Shown here piece by piece: positions 25,751 through 33,852 of a stretch of 58,297 bases of DNA. Origin of the DNA: Zafaria cholistanensis (GTDB lineage Bacteria > Actinomycetota > Actinomycetes > Actinomycetales > Micrococcaceae). Numbering within the stretch: the first letter of the stretch is position 1; the number at the start of each line of letters is the position of its first letter. Location of the stretch: the NCBI RefSeq assembly GCF_008580665.1, contig NZ_BKDJ01000017.1, positions 1-58,297 on the forward strand, written 5' to 3'. A program made the position numbers and the translations under genes. The notes beneath the pieces were generated by a model that did not search any database, was not told where the DNA came from, and saw only the letters and a list, made by a program, of their open reading frames with translations.

Positions 25751-26428
25751 CTATCCGGCGTCGGGCCGGGCGTCCGCGTCGTCCGGCACCGCGTCCTTCA
25801 GCGCCGCGTCCTTCAGGGCCGCGACGATGTGCGGCAGCAGGGCCCGGAACGCCTGGCCCCGGTGGCTGATGGCGTTCTTCTCTTCCGCGGTGAGCTCGGC
25901 GCAGCTGACCTCCAGGCCGGCCGGGCGCAGGATCGGGTCGTAGCCGAAGCCCCCGCTGCCGCGCGGACCGGTCAGCAGCGTGCCTTCGAGGCGGGCGGAT
26001 TCGACGTGCTCCGTGCCTCCCGGCACGGCCAGGGCGGCGGCGCAGACAAAGGCCGCCCCGCGGTGCTCCTCGCCGATGTCGGAGAGCTGGTCCAGCAGCA
26101 GTTGCAGGTTGGCGGCGTCGTTGCCGTGGGTTCCGGCCCAGCGGGCCGAGAAAATCCCGGGCGCGCCGCCCAGGACGTCCACGGCCAGCCCGGAGTCGTC
26201 GGCGATGGCGACCAGCCCGGTGGCCTCCGCCACGGCCCGCGCCTTCAGCAGCGAGTTCTCCGCGAAGGTCGTGCCGGTTTCGGCGACGTCCGGCGCGCCG
26301 GCGGATTCGGCGTCGATGACCTGGGTGTCCACGTCCAGGCCGGGGATCTGTCCGCGCAGCAGGTCGCGCAACTCGCGCAGCTTGCCCTGGTTGCGGGTGG
26401 CCAGCACCAGCACCGGGTTCCCGCTCAT
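25751..26428 (-). CDS. rdgB: RdgB/HAM1 non-canonical purine NTP pyrophosphatase
   Basis: The enzyme hydrolyses ITP, dITP and XTP to monophosphates, keeping deaminated purines out of nucleic acids. Family motifs are [15 protein letters not shown] at the N-terminus, [27 protein letters not shown] and GFGYDPI. The ATG overlaps the rph stop (ATGA). The C-terminus carries a direct 5-residue repeat (ALKDA twice) and an Asp-rich tail that is probably dispensable. It is the last gene of the murI-MBL-rph-rdgB unit. Confidence 0.96.
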   Translation of the reverse strand: MSGNPVLVLATRNQGKLRELRDLLRGQIPGLDVDTQVIDAESAGAPDVAETGTTFAENSLLKARAVAEATGLVAIADDSGLAVDVLGGAPGIFSARWAGTHGNDAANLQLLLDQLSDIGEEHRGAAFVCAAALAVPGGTEHVESARLEGTLLTGPRGSGGFGYDPILRPAGLEVSCAELTAEEKNAISHRGQAFRALLPHIVAALKDAALKDAVPDDADARPDAG

Positions 26429-27183
26429 GCCGGCTCCGCCAGCGTCTCGCGCTGGATGCGGGACAGCTCCGTGGTCCCGGCCAGGGCCAAATCCAGCAGT
26501 GCGTCGAGTTCGTCGCGGTCGAAGGGAGCGCCCTCGGCGGTGCCCTGGACCTCGACGAACTGGCCGCTGCCGGTGACGACGACGTTCATGTCGGTCTCGG
26601 CGCGCACGTCCTCGACGTAGGGCAGGTCCAGCATCGGGACGCCGTCGATGATGCCCACGCTCACGGCCGCGACGGTGTCCTTGAGCACCTGGGCGTTGGC
26701 CTTGACGATCTTCTTCCCGCGGGCCCACCGGATCGACTCGGCCAGGGCGACGTAGGCGCCGGTGATCGCCGCCGTGCGGGTGCCGCCGTCGGCCTGCAGC
26801 ACGTCGCAGTCCAGCACGATCGTGTTTTCGCCCAAGGCCTTGGTGTCGATGATGGAGCGCAGCGAGCGGCCGATCAGGCGGGAGATTTCGTGGGTGCGCC
26901 CGCCCACCTTGCCCTTGACGGACTCGCGGTCGGAGCGGGTGTTGGTGGCGCGCGGGAGCATCGCGTATTCGGCGGTCACCCAGCCGCGGCCCTCGCCCTT
27001 GAGCCAGCGCGGCACGCCCTCGGTGAAGGAGGCGGTGCACAGCACGCGGGTGTTGCCGAACTCGATCAGCGCGGAGCCTTCGGCCTGGGAGGACCAGCCG
27101 CGGGTAATGCTGATGGGACGCAACTGGTCGGGGGCGCGCCCGTCGGCGCGCACGGCGGAGGAAGGGACGGATTGCTGAGTCAT
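26425..27183 (-). CDS. rph: Ribonuclease PH
   Basis: This phosphate-dependent 3'-5' exoribonuclease trims tRNA 3' ends. The sequence shows the RNase PH fold: [12 protein letters not shown] at the N-terminus, [17 protein letters not shown], the [16 protein letters not shown] signature, and SRLIGRSLR. Its 252 residues are close to the usual 240. The ATG is only 7 bases after a TAGACT hexamer, so rph and rdgB probably have their own leaderless promoter in addition to read-through from the MBL gene. Confidence 0.97.
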   Translation of the reverse strand: MTQQSVPSSAVRADGRAPDQLRPISITRGWSSQAEGSALIEFGNTRVLCTASFTEGVPRWLKGEGRGWVTAEYAMLPRATNTRSDRESVKGKVGGRTHEISRLIGRSLRSIIDTKALGENTIVLDCDVLQADGGTRTAAITGAYVALAESIRWARGKKIVKANAQVLKDTVAAVSVGIIDGVPMLDLPYVEDVRAETDMNVVVTGSGQFVEVQGTAEGAPFDRDELDALLDLALAGTTELSRIQRETLAEPA

Positions 27184-27190
27184 GGTGCTA

Positions 27191-27196
27191 AGTCTA
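27191..27196 (-). promoter_or_regulatory. -10 hexamer TAGACT of rph-rdgB (leaderless)
   Basis: TAGACT ends 7 bases before ATG 27183, in the 71-base spacer after the MBL gene. Confidence 0.5.
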
Positions 27197-27254
27197 GGCG
27201 CCCGCACCGCCGGGCGCCGAGGGCCCCGGAGGAGCGCGCCGGGGCCGGCAGATG

Positions 27255-28121
27255 CTAGGTGCCCGGCGGGTTGGGGATGGCCCGGACCGACCCGGTCTTG
27301 GGGTCGCCCAGCCGGTCCCCGGTCCACACGCCGTAGGTCACTCCGGAGACGGCCACGGCGATCGACCCCCCGTAGGCCTCCTTGGCCTCGTCGACGACGG
27401 TGTTGATGTCCGTCCAGACGGGGATGTGGGTCAGCAGCAGGCGCCGCGCGGCAGCCTCGGCGGCCATCTGCCCGGCCCGCTTGCCGGTCAGGTGCACGCC
27501 GTCGATGGCGTCGTCGCGGCCCTCCTCGAACGCGGCCTCGCAGAGGAACATGTCCGACTCGCGGGCGGCTTCCACCAGCTCCGCGCAGGTGTCCGTGTCT
27601 CCCGAGTAGGCCAGCACGGAGGTGCGCAGGCTGCCGTCGGCCAGCGGCTCGGTCGCCTCCACGCGCAGGGCGTAGGCCTCCTCGATGGGGTGGCGCACCG
27701 GATAGGGGGTGATGGTGAAGGGACCGATCCGGACCGGCTCCCGCGGGGTCCAGGACTGGAAGTCGAAGTCCTCGTGCATGCCGGGGTCCAGGGGCAGCCC
27801 GTACGCGGTGGCGATCCGGTCGGCGGTGGCGGCCGGGCCCCACACCAGCATCCGGTCGCGGCCCCACCCGGCGGGATCCCAGTGGATGGCCACGTGCAGG
27901 CCGCACAGGTCCATGCAGTGGTCCGGATGCAGGTGGGATACGAAGATGCCGTCCAGGTCCTTGATGTCGGCGTAGCGCTGCAGGACGCCCAGGGCGCCGC
28001 TGCCCAGGTCCAGCAGGATCCGCCAGGGCCGTTCGCCGTCGTGCGCGGTGACCAGGTAGCAGGAGGCGGGCGAGCCGGGCCCCGGGAACGATCCGGTGCA
28101 GCCGATGATGGTCAGCTTCAT
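27255..28121 (-). CDS. MBL-fold phosphodiesterase-like protein (Rv1339-like)
   Basis: This 288-residue metallo-beta-lactamase fold protein of the RNase Z/cyclic-nucleotide phosphodiesterase branch has the metal site [12 protein letters not shown], a later His in [10 protein letters not shown], the Asp region [10 protein letters not shown], and LLLTHIPVW. It overlaps murI by ATGA and sits between murI and rph, exactly the place of M. tuberculosis Rv1339, reported as an atypical cAMP phosphodiesterase. cAMP as substrate here is inferred from synteny and family. It lacks the long exosite of tRNase Z. Confidence 0.87.
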   Translation of the reverse strand: MKLTIIGCTGSFPGPGSPASCYLVTAHDGERPWRILLDLGSGALGVLQRYADIKDLDGIFVSHLHPDHCMDLCGLHVAIHWDPAGWGRDRMLVWGPAATADRIATAYGLPLDPGMHEDFDFQSWTPREPVRIGPFTITPYPVRHPIEEAYALRVEATEPLADGSLRTSVLAYSGDTDTCAELVEAARESDMFLCEAAFEEGRDDAIDGVHLTGKRAGQMAAEAAARRLLLTHIPVWTDINTVVDEAKEAYGGSIAVAVSGVTYGVWTGDRLGDPKTGSVRAIPNPPGT

Positions 28122-29125
28122 GCATGTCCTCCCGGGACGCTGGCGGCGCTGTCCGAGCGCGGGCTGAAGGGCGGTTCCGCGGGTCGCGGACCGCCGCTGC
28201 GGGCCTTGGCCCGGGCAATCATCTCAGGGGTGACGCGCGCCAGGGACCCGGTGGGATAGCGGGCCGAGACGTGCTCGACCTGTTCGACCCCCAGCACCTC
28301 GGGACCCAGGAAGCGGCGGGCGAGGACCTCGAACGAGGCCGCGTCGCCGGTGGCCATGAAGTGGTGGGTGGGCGGGGTCCCGCCGGGGCGGGACAGGCCG
28401 TTGCGCAGCAGGGCTCCGTAGACGTCCTTGGCCGTCTCCTCGGCGCTGGAGACCAGGGTGACGCCATCGCCCATGACGTAGGAGATGATGCCGGTGAGCA
28501 GCGGGTAGTGGGTGCAGCCCAGCACCAGGGTGTCCACTCCGGCGCGCCGCAGCGGAGCCAGGTACTCCTGGGCGGTCTCCAGCAGTTCCGGCCCGGTGGT
28601 GATGCCGTTTTCGACGAACTCCACGAAGCGGGGGCAGGCCGCGGAGGCGATCTCCAGGTGGGGGGCGGCGGCAAAGGCGTCGTCGTAGGCGCGCGAACCG
28701 ACGGTGGCGACGGTGCCGATCACGCCGATCCTGCCGTTGCGGGTCGCGGCGACTGCCCGGCGCACCGCCGGCTGGATCACTTCCACCACGGGGATGCCGT
28801 AGCGGGCGGTGTAGCGTTCGCGCGCGTCGCGCAGCACCGCCGCGGAGGCCGAATTGCAGGCGATCACCAGCAGCTTTACGCCGGCATCGACGAGTTCATC
28901 CATCACGCCCAGGGCGTTGGCCCGGACTTCGGCGATCGGCAGCGGGCCGTAGGGGCCGTTGGCGGTGTCGCCGACGTAGAGCGTGGACTCGGTGGGGAGC
29001 TGGTCGATGATCGCGCGCGAGACGGTGAGGCCGCCGACGCCGGAATCGAAGATCCCCAGGGGCGCCGCGGCACGCGGCGAGGTCGCCGTCTCCGCGGTGG
29101 GGCGCGGGCCGGAAGCAGTAGTCAT
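28118..29125 (-). CDS. murI: Glutamate racemase MurI
   Basis: MurI makes D-glutamate for peptidoglycan. The motifs [21 protein letters not shown] and the two catalytic cysteines in ACNSAS and [10 protein letters not shown] are all present. At 335 residues it is about 65 longer than most MurI proteins because of an N-terminal Thr/Ala-rich extension and a C-terminal tail rich in Pro/Ser. TATTCT lies 9 bases before the ATG. It is the first gene of the murI-MBL-rph-rdgB unit. Confidence 0.97.
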   Translation of the reverse strand: MTTASGPRPTAETATSPRAAAPLGIFDSGVGGLTVSRAIIDQLPTESTLYVGDTANGPYGPLPIAEVRANALGVMDELVDAGVKLLVIACNSASAAVLRDARERYTARYGIPVVEVIQPAVRRAVAATRNGRIGVIGTVATVGSRAYDDAFAAAPHLEIASAACPRFVEFVENGITTGPELLETAQEYLAPLRRAGVDTLVLGCTHYPLLTGIISYVMGDGVTLVSSAEETAKDVYGALLRNGLSRPGGTPPTHHFMATGDAASFEVLARRFLGPEVLGVEQVEHVSARYPTGSLARVTPEMIARAKARSGGPRPAEPPFSPRSDSAASVPGGHA

Positions 29126-29134
29126 GGTCTACCG

Positions 29135-29140
29135 AGAATA
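29135..29140 (-). promoter_or_regulatory. -10 hexamer TATTCT of murI
   Basis: TATTCT ends 9 bases before ATG 29125, giving a leaderless or near-leaderless transcript. Confidence 0.4.
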
Positions 29141-29214
29141 CTGCGTCGCGGCGGTCCCGCCGTACATCGCCTGCACCGGGGCGGCAGCGGCCGGGGCCGG
29201 GGCCCCGGGGCCCG

Positions 29215-29784
29215 TCACAGGGTCTGCAGCAGGGCCTGCATCAGGGATTCCTGCAGCCAGGTGACAAAGTTGTAGACCAGCGCCAGGTACTCCTCCACGG
29301 TGTCCGCGCGGCCCCAGTCGTCGATGTCGTGGATGCGCTCGGCATCGGCCTCGGTCTCCAGGCCCAACCGTTCGGCCAGGACCAGGCGCACGTCATTCAG
29401 GGCCGCGGCAAACTGCGCCGCCGCCGCCGGGGACAGCAGCAGCGGGGAGGTTTCGACGGCGAGCGCGGCGGCGCGCAGGCCCCCGATCTTGCGCTCGCGC
29501 AGTCCGCGCTCGGTGAGCCGGCGGAACTCCAGGGACGCATCGGCGTCGCCCTTCACGGCGTCGGGCAGAAGGCGCAGCTCGGCGCGGTCGCGCGGGACCG
29601 GAAAGTGCTCCGCGTGGGCGTTGGGGTCCATGCCCACGAGTGCCCAGAGCGGGTCCTCGTCGGCATCGCGCTCGGGCTCAAGCAGGGTGACGATGTCCTG
29701 GAAGAGGCCGCGCAGCAGGTCGCGCTCGGCCTTGTCCAGCTCGCAGGTGATGCCGCGGCGGGTGTTCTTGAATGCCTTCGCCAC
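29215..29784 (-). CDS. DUF2017 family protein (Rv1332/AosR-like)
   Basis: The 189-residue protein is mostly helical and acidic. It shows the family's ITCELDKAERDLLRGLFQDI start, a middle region around LRLLPDA, and the closing EYLALVYNFVTWLQESLMQAL. It directly follows clpS (3-base gap), as Rv1332 follows clpS in M. tuberculosis, where the protein has been described as an oxidative-stress-linked regulator. That function is carried over from the family. No redox CxxxC motif or any cysteine beyond the one in ITCEL is evident here, so redox sensing is uncertain. Confidence 0.85.
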   Translation of the reverse strand: MAKAFKNTRRGITCELDKAERDLLRGLFQDIVTLLEPERDADEDPLWALVGMDPNAHAEHFPVPRDRAELRLLPDAVKGDADASLEFRRLTERGLRERKIGGLRAAALAVETSPLLLSPAAAAQFAAALNDVRLVLAERLGLETEADAERIHDIDDWGRADTVEEYLALVYNFVTWLQESLMQALLQTL

Positions 29785-29787
29785 GGT

Positions 29788-30093
29788 TCAGGCCTGGTCC
29801 GCCCGCTGGAAGGTGGCCCACAGGCCGTAGCCGTGCATGGCGGCGACGTCGGCCTCGATCTTTTCGCGGGTGCCCGTGGACACCACGGAGCGGCCCTGGT
29901 GGTGGACCTCAAGCATCAGCGCGTTCGCCTTGGCCTCGCTGTAGCCGAAATGGCTGCGGAAGACGAAGCTGACGTAACTCATGAGGTTGACCGGGTCGTT
30001 CCAGACGATCAGGACGTACGGGGTCTCGGTCAGGGTTGCCCCGTCCGTCTCCGGGCGGGGCAGGACATCGGTCCGCGCGGTCACAATTGGCAT
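29788..30093 (-). CDS. clpS: ATP-dependent Clp protease adaptor ClpS
   Basis: ClpS delivers N-degron substrates to ClpAP or ClpCP. The 101-residue protein has a flexible N-terminus, then VLIVWNDPVNLMSYVSFVF (with the substrate-binding Asn-Asp-Pro), AMLEVHHQGRSVV-type helix residues (LMLEVHHQGRS) and the final YGLWATFQ. Actinobacteria usually have ClpC as the partner. TAGAAT lies 6 bases before the ATG, so translation starts at the mRNA end. The gene is divergent from pncB. Confidence 0.95.
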   Translation of the reverse strand: MPIVTARTDVLPRPETDGATLTETPYVLIVWNDPVNLMSYVSFVFRSHFGYSEAKANALMLEVHHQGRSVVSTGTREKIEADVAAMHGYGLWATFQRADQA

Positions 30094-30099
30094 GCCTCC

Positions 30100-30105
30100 A
30101 TTCTA
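30100..30105 (-). promoter_or_regulatory. -10 hexamer TAGAAT of clpS-DUF2017 (leaderless)
   Basis: TAGAAT ends 6 bases before ATG 30093. The GGAGG in between is only one base from the ATG, too close to work as a Shine-Dalgarno sequence. Confidence 0.6.
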
Positions 30106-30154
30106 CGTCCGCCGGAGGTTTCGTGGCCGCGCCGGATCCCGCGGATACCCCGGA

Positions 30155-30160
30155 TAGAGT
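30155..30160 (+). promoter_or_regulatory. Candidate -10 (TAGAGT) of pncB
   Basis: TAGAGT would start transcription near 30167, leaving a 66-base leader that carries GAGGAG (30217-30222), 10 bases before ATG 30233. Confidence 0.4.
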
Positions 30161-30232
30161 GTCATGCGGGGCCGCGCGGTCTTCCCGCGCACCGCCCCCG
30201 CACGCACCGCCGACCCGAGGAGTCCCCCCGCC

Positions 30233-31546
30233 ATGTGGCAGCAGCCCACCTCGCTCTTCACCGACCACTACGAACTGACGATGCTCCAGGCGTCCCTGCA
30301 GGCGGGGACGGCGCACCGCCGGTCGGTGTTCGAGGTGTTTGCCCGCCGCCTGCCGGAGGGCCGGCGCTACGGCGTGGTGGCCGGCACCGGGCGGATCCTG
30401 GAGGGGCTGGAGCACTTCCGCTTCGACGCGGAGCAGTTGGCGTTCCTGGAGCGCGCCAACGTGGTGGACCGCCAGACCCTGGAGTACCTGGCTGACTTCC
30501 GGTTCACCGGGGACATCCACGGGTACGCGGAGGGCGAGATCTATTTTCCGGGCTCCCCCGTGCTGGTCGTCGAGTCGACGTTCGCCGAGGCGTGCGTACT
30601 GGAGACGTTCATCCTGTCCGTGCTCAACCACGACTCCGCGATCGCCTCGGCCGCGTCGCGGATGTGTGCCGCGGCCGGTTCCCGCCCCTGCGTGGAGATG
30701 GGCTCGCGGCGCACCCACGAGGAATCCGCGGTGGCCGCGGCCCGGGCGGCGATCATCGCCGGGTTCGCCAGCACCTCCAACCTTGAGGCAGGGCTCCGCT
30801 ACGGGGTACGGACCATCGGCACCGCCGCGCACGCCTTCACGCTGCTGCACGATTCCGAACGCGCCGCGTTCGAGGCCCAGGTGGCCTCCTTCGGCGCCGA
30901 CACCACGCTGCTGGTGGACACCTACGACGTCGAACAGGGAGTGCGTACCGCCGTCGAGGTGGCCGGGCCGGAGCTGGGCGCGGTGCGCCTGGACTCCGGG
31001 GACCTGGTGGAGCAGGCACGCTGGGTGCGCGCGCTGCTGGACGACCTGGGCAACGAGAACACCCGCATCCTGGTGACCTCCGACCTGGACGAGCACGCGA
31101 TCGCCGCCCTGCAGTCCGCCCCGGTGGACGCCTACGGCGTCGGGACCGCGCTGGTGACCGGGTCCGGGGCCCCCACCGCGTCCATGGTGTACAAGCTGGT
31201 CAGCCGGCACAACAACGACGGCGTCTGGGTCGATGTCGCGAAGACGGCCAAGAGCAAGGGCAGCGTGGGCGGGCGCAAGTTCGCGCTGCGCCGGCTCAAC
31301 GAGCGTGGCCGGGCGACCGCTGAGCTGATCGGCGTCGGGGAGATTCCGCTGGCCGACGGCAACGACCGGCTGCTGCTGCGCGAGTTCGTCCGGGGCGGCC
31401 AGGTGCTGCCGGGCTGGACCGGCGCCGAGGGGGTCGCGCGGGCCGCGCAGCGCCACCGCGACAGCATCCAGGAAATGCCCGGCGTCGCCCGGGGCCTCCA
31501 CCGCGGCGAGCCGGTCATCCCCACCGAGTACGTCGACGAGTACTGA
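30233..31546 (+). CDS. pncB: Nicotinate phosphoribosyltransferase
   Basis: This 437-residue enzyme of NAD salvage converts nicotinate and PRPP to nicotinate mononucleotide. SLFTDHYELTML is the family N-terminus. GSRRTHEESAV and FASTSNLEAG are substrate-binding segments, GTAAHAF carries the regulatory phosphohistidine, and VRLDSGDL is the phosphate-binding strand. ATG 30233 is chosen for GAGGAG and the family start. It is divergent from clpS, as pncB1 is close to clpS in mycobacteria. Confidence 0.95.
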   Translation: MWQQPTSLFTDHYELTMLQASLQAGTAHRRSVFEVFARRLPEGRRYGVVAGTGRILEGLEHFRFDAEQLAFLERANVVDRQTLEYLADFRFTGDIHGYAEGEIYFPGSPVLVVESTFAEACVLETFILSVLNHDSAIASAASRMCAAAGSRPCVEMGSRRTHEESAVAAARAAIIAGFASTSNLEAGLRYGVRTIGTAAHAFTLLHDSERAAFEAQVASFGADTTLLVDTYDVEQGVRTAVEVAGPELGAVRLDSGDLVEQARWVRALLDDLGNENTRILVTSDLDEHAIAALQSAPVDAYGVGTALVTGSGAPTASMVYKLVSRHNNDGVWVDVAKTAKSKGSVGGRKFALRRLNERGRATAELIGVGEIPLADGNDRLLLREFVRGGQVLPGWTGAEGVARAAQRHRDSIQEMPGVARGLHRGEPVIPTEYVDEY

Positions 31547-31551
31547 CGCGC

Positions 31552-31570
31552 CGGGCGCTACTTGCGCCCG
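31552..31570. terminator. Hairpin between convergent pncB and helicase genes
   Basis: CGGGCGC (31552-31558) pairs with GCGCCCG (31564-31570) around loop TACTT. The loop side carries the helicase stop codon region, the same layout as at 10945-10963. Confidence 0.5.
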
Positions 31571-33339
31571 ACGAACCAGTCCTGCAGCTTGGACAGGCGC
31601 CGGTTCAGCTGGTCCGCGTTGGCCTGGGCCACCGCCGGGCCGCCGCAGACCTCGCGCAGCTTGTTGTGGATGATCCCGTGCGGGGTTCCGGTGCGGGCAC
31701 TCCAGGCGGAGACGTTCTTGGCGAGCTGGTTGCGCAGCTCCAGCAGCTGGCGGTGGTCCACGACGTCGGCCCCCGTCTCCTCCGCGTGCGCCGCCGGCCG
31801 GTTGCGGCGGCGGCTGACCTGGTCCAGCTGGCGCTGGCGCAGCAGCACGCCCACCTGGTCCGCGTCCAGCAGTCCGGGGATGCCGAGGAAGTCCTGCTCC
31901 TCCTCGGAGCCCACGGCCCCGCCGGTGCCGAACTCGCCGCCGTCGAACAGCACCCGGTCGAAGGACGCCTGCGAATGCAGGGCCTCGAACTTCTGCTTGG
32001 TGAGCGCGTCGGAGGCCTTTTCCTCGCGGTTCGCCTCGTCCATCAGGGACTCTTCGGGGACGAAGTCGGGGTCCTCGATGTGCTGCTCCGGGCGGTCCAG
32101 GGCGTGGTCGCGCTCGAGTTCCATCTGGTTGGCCAGTTCCATCAGCGCCGGCACGGAGGGCAGGAACACGGAGGCGACCTCGCCGCGCTTGCGCGAGCGC
32201 ACGAAGCGTCCGATCGCCTGGGCGAAGAACAGCGGGGTGGAGGTGCTGGTGGCGTAGACACCCACGCACAGGCGGGGCACGTCGACGCCCTCGGACACCA
32301 TGCGCACCGCCACCATCCAGCGCGAGTCCCCCGCGGAGAACTCCTCGATCTTCTCCGAGGCCTTGGCGTCGTCGGAGAGGATCACGGTGACCTTTTCGCC
32401 CGTGATGCGCTTGAGCTGGTCCGCGTAGGCCCGGGCGTCGTCGTGGTCGGTGGCGATGACCAGCGCGCCGGCGTCGGGCACGGTGCGCCGGACCTCGGTC
32501 AGGCGCCGGTCCGCGGCGGCCAGGACGGAGGGGATCCACTCGCCCTGCGGGTCCAGCGCGGTGCGCCACGCATGGGCGGTGATGTCCTTGGTGAAGCCCT
32601 CGCCGAGTTGGGCCTCCATTTCCTCGCCGGCTGACGTGCGCCAGCGCATGGAGCCCGAGTAGGCCATGAACAGCACCGGCCGGACCACGTGGTCCTTGAG
32701 CGCGTTGCCGTACCCGTAGGTGTAGTCCGCCTTGGAGCGGCGGATGCCGTCCTTGTCCTCGGTGTACTCCACGAACGGGATGGGCGCGGTGTCGGAGCGG
32801 AACGGGGTGCCGGTCAGCGCCAGCCTCCGGGTGGCCGGGTCGAACGCCTCGCGGATGCCGTCGCCCCAGCTGAGCGCGTCACCTCCGTGGTGAATCTCGT
32901 CGAGGATGACCAGGGTGCGGGCCGCCTCGGTCTTTGCCCGGTGCAGCAGCGGCTTGGAGGCGACCTGTGCATAGGTGACGGCGACGCCGATGAACCCGGC
33001 GCCGTGGCGCCCGTCGGAGTTCTTGAAGTTCGGGTCGATGGAGAGCCCGATCCGCGCGGCGGCATCGGCCCACTGGCGCTTGAGGTGGTCGGTCGGCGCG
33101 ACCACGGTGATGCGGTTCACGGTGCCGGAGTCCACCAGCATCTTCGCCACCCGCAGCGCGAACGTGGTCTTGCCCGCCCCGGGGGTCGCCACCGCCAGGA
33201 AGTCCTGGGGAGCCCGGCTGAAGTACAGCTCCAGGGCCTCCGCCTGCCACTGGCGCAGCTTGGGCGCGGTGCCCCATGCTGCGCGCTCGGGGTATGCCGG
33301 CGGCAGGTTCCCGCCCAAAGTGAACAGGGCATCGCCCAC
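31558..33339 (-). CDS. Superfamily II DEAD/DEAH-type helicase
   Basis: The 593-residue protein has a ResIII/XPB-like helicase core: Walker A ATPGAGKTTFAL, motif Ia TVVAPTDHLKRQW, Walker B VILDEIHHGGD, motif III LALTGTPFRSD, and motif VI QAIGRFVRSRKRGE. The last 190 residues form a separate helical domain rich in Glu, Gln and Arg. A nearby family-wide function is not established; DNA repair is the usual guess. The start is GTG 33339, because AGGAGG lies 6 bases upstream; a longer frame from TTG 33402 lacks a ribosome-binding site. It follows DUF3039 on the same strand. Confidence 0.9.
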   Translation of the reverse strand: MGDALFTLGGNLPPAYPERAAWGTAPKLRQWQAEALELYFSRAPQDFLAVATPGAGKTTFALRVAKMLVDSGTVNRITVVAPTDHLKRQWADAAARIGLSIDPNFKNSDGRHGAGFIGVAVTYAQVASKPLLHRAKTEAARTLVILDEIHHGGDALSWGDGIREAFDPATRRLALTGTPFRSDTAPIPFVEYTEDKDGIRRSKADYTYGYGNALKDHVVRPVLFMAYSGSMRWRTSAGEEMEAQLGEGFTKDITAHAWRTALDPQGEWIPSVLAAADRRLTEVRRTVPDAGALVIATDHDDARAYADQLKRITGEKVTVILSDDAKASEKIEEFSAGDSRWMVAVRMVSEGVDVPRLCVGVYATSTSTPLFFAQAIGRFVRSRKRGEVASVFLPSVPALMELANQMELERDHALDRPEQHIEDPDFVPEESLMDEANREEKASDALTKQKFEALHSQASFDRVLFDGGEFGTGGAVGSEEEQDFLGIPGLLDADQVGVLLRQRQLDQVSRRRNRPAAHAEETGADVVDHRQLLELRNQLAKNVSAWSARTGTPHGIIHNKLREVCGGPAVAQANADQLNRRLSKLQDWFVGRK

Positions 33340-33345
33340 GGCCAA

Positions 33346-33351
33346 CCTCCT
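33346..33351 (-). promoter_or_regulatory. Consensus Shine-Dalgarno AGGAGG of the helicase gene
   Basis: AGGAGG lies 6 bases before GTG 33339 and fixes the start there rather than at upstream codons. Confidence 0.8.
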
Positions 33352-33447
33352 AGGAACGCTCGGTGGCGTGTGTGGTTGCCGGCAGCCGCCGGCGGTGTTC
33401 AATCCTACGCGTGGACGGGCGCGTCCCGTCCCTTCGACACGGACGGG

Positions 33448-33777
33448 CTACTTGCCGCCGTCGCCCTTGCCGCCGTCGCCCTTGCCGCCGTCGCCGCCCG
33501 GACGCAGGCCCTCGTAGATGGCCTTGCAGTCGGGGCAGACGGGGAACTTGTTCGGGTCCCGGCCGGGCACCCAGACCTTGCCGCACAGCGCGATCACGGG
33601 TTCGCCGGTGAGCGCCGACTCCATGATCTTCTCCTTGCGCACGTAGTGCGCGAAGCGTTCGCGGTCGCCCGGCTCGATCTCCTGGAGCTGTTCCTGGCGC
33701 TCGATCGTGGCCGTGCCGCCGCCGCTGGAGTCGGGGTCGCGCGGGTCGTTCCTGAAGGGGTCCGGGGGAAGGCTCAT
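33448..33777 (-). CDS. DUF3039 domain-containing small zinc-binding-like protein
   Basis: This 109-residue protein has an Asp/Pro-rich N-terminus, a helical stretch (ERFAHYVRKEKIMESALTG) and a probable zinc site formed by ALCGKVW and FPVCPDCKAIYEGL. The C-terminal tail is three exact copies of a 15-base repeat (33451-33495) encoding GDGGK. TAGACT lies 7 bases before the ATG. It is the first gene before the helicase, 108 bases upstream, so the two probably share a transcript. The function of DUF3039 is unknown. Confidence 0.88.
   Translation of the reverse strand: MSLPPDPFRNDPRDPDSSGGGTATIERQEQLQEIEPGDRERFAHYVRKEKIMESALTGEPVIALCGKVWVPGRDPNKFPVCPDCKAIYEGLRPGGDGGKGDGGKGDGGK
33451..33495. repeat. 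Three exact copies of a 15-bp coding repeat
   Basis: CTTGCCGCCGTCGCC occurs three times in tandem and encodes the GDGGK tail of the DUF3039 protein. Copy number is likely to vary between strains. Confidence 0.85.
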
Positions 33778-33784
33778 GCGTCCC

Positions 33785-33790
33785 AGTCTA
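33785..33790 (-). promoter_or_regulatory. -10 hexamer TAGACT of DUF3039-helicase unit (leaderless)
   Basis: TAGACT ends 7 bases before ATG 33777. Confidence 0.5.
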
Positions 33791-33852
33791 GCGCCCGGGG
33801 GCCCGGCCGCGTGCGAAGCGGGGGGCGGGAGGGCGGTGGACGCCGGCAGGGG

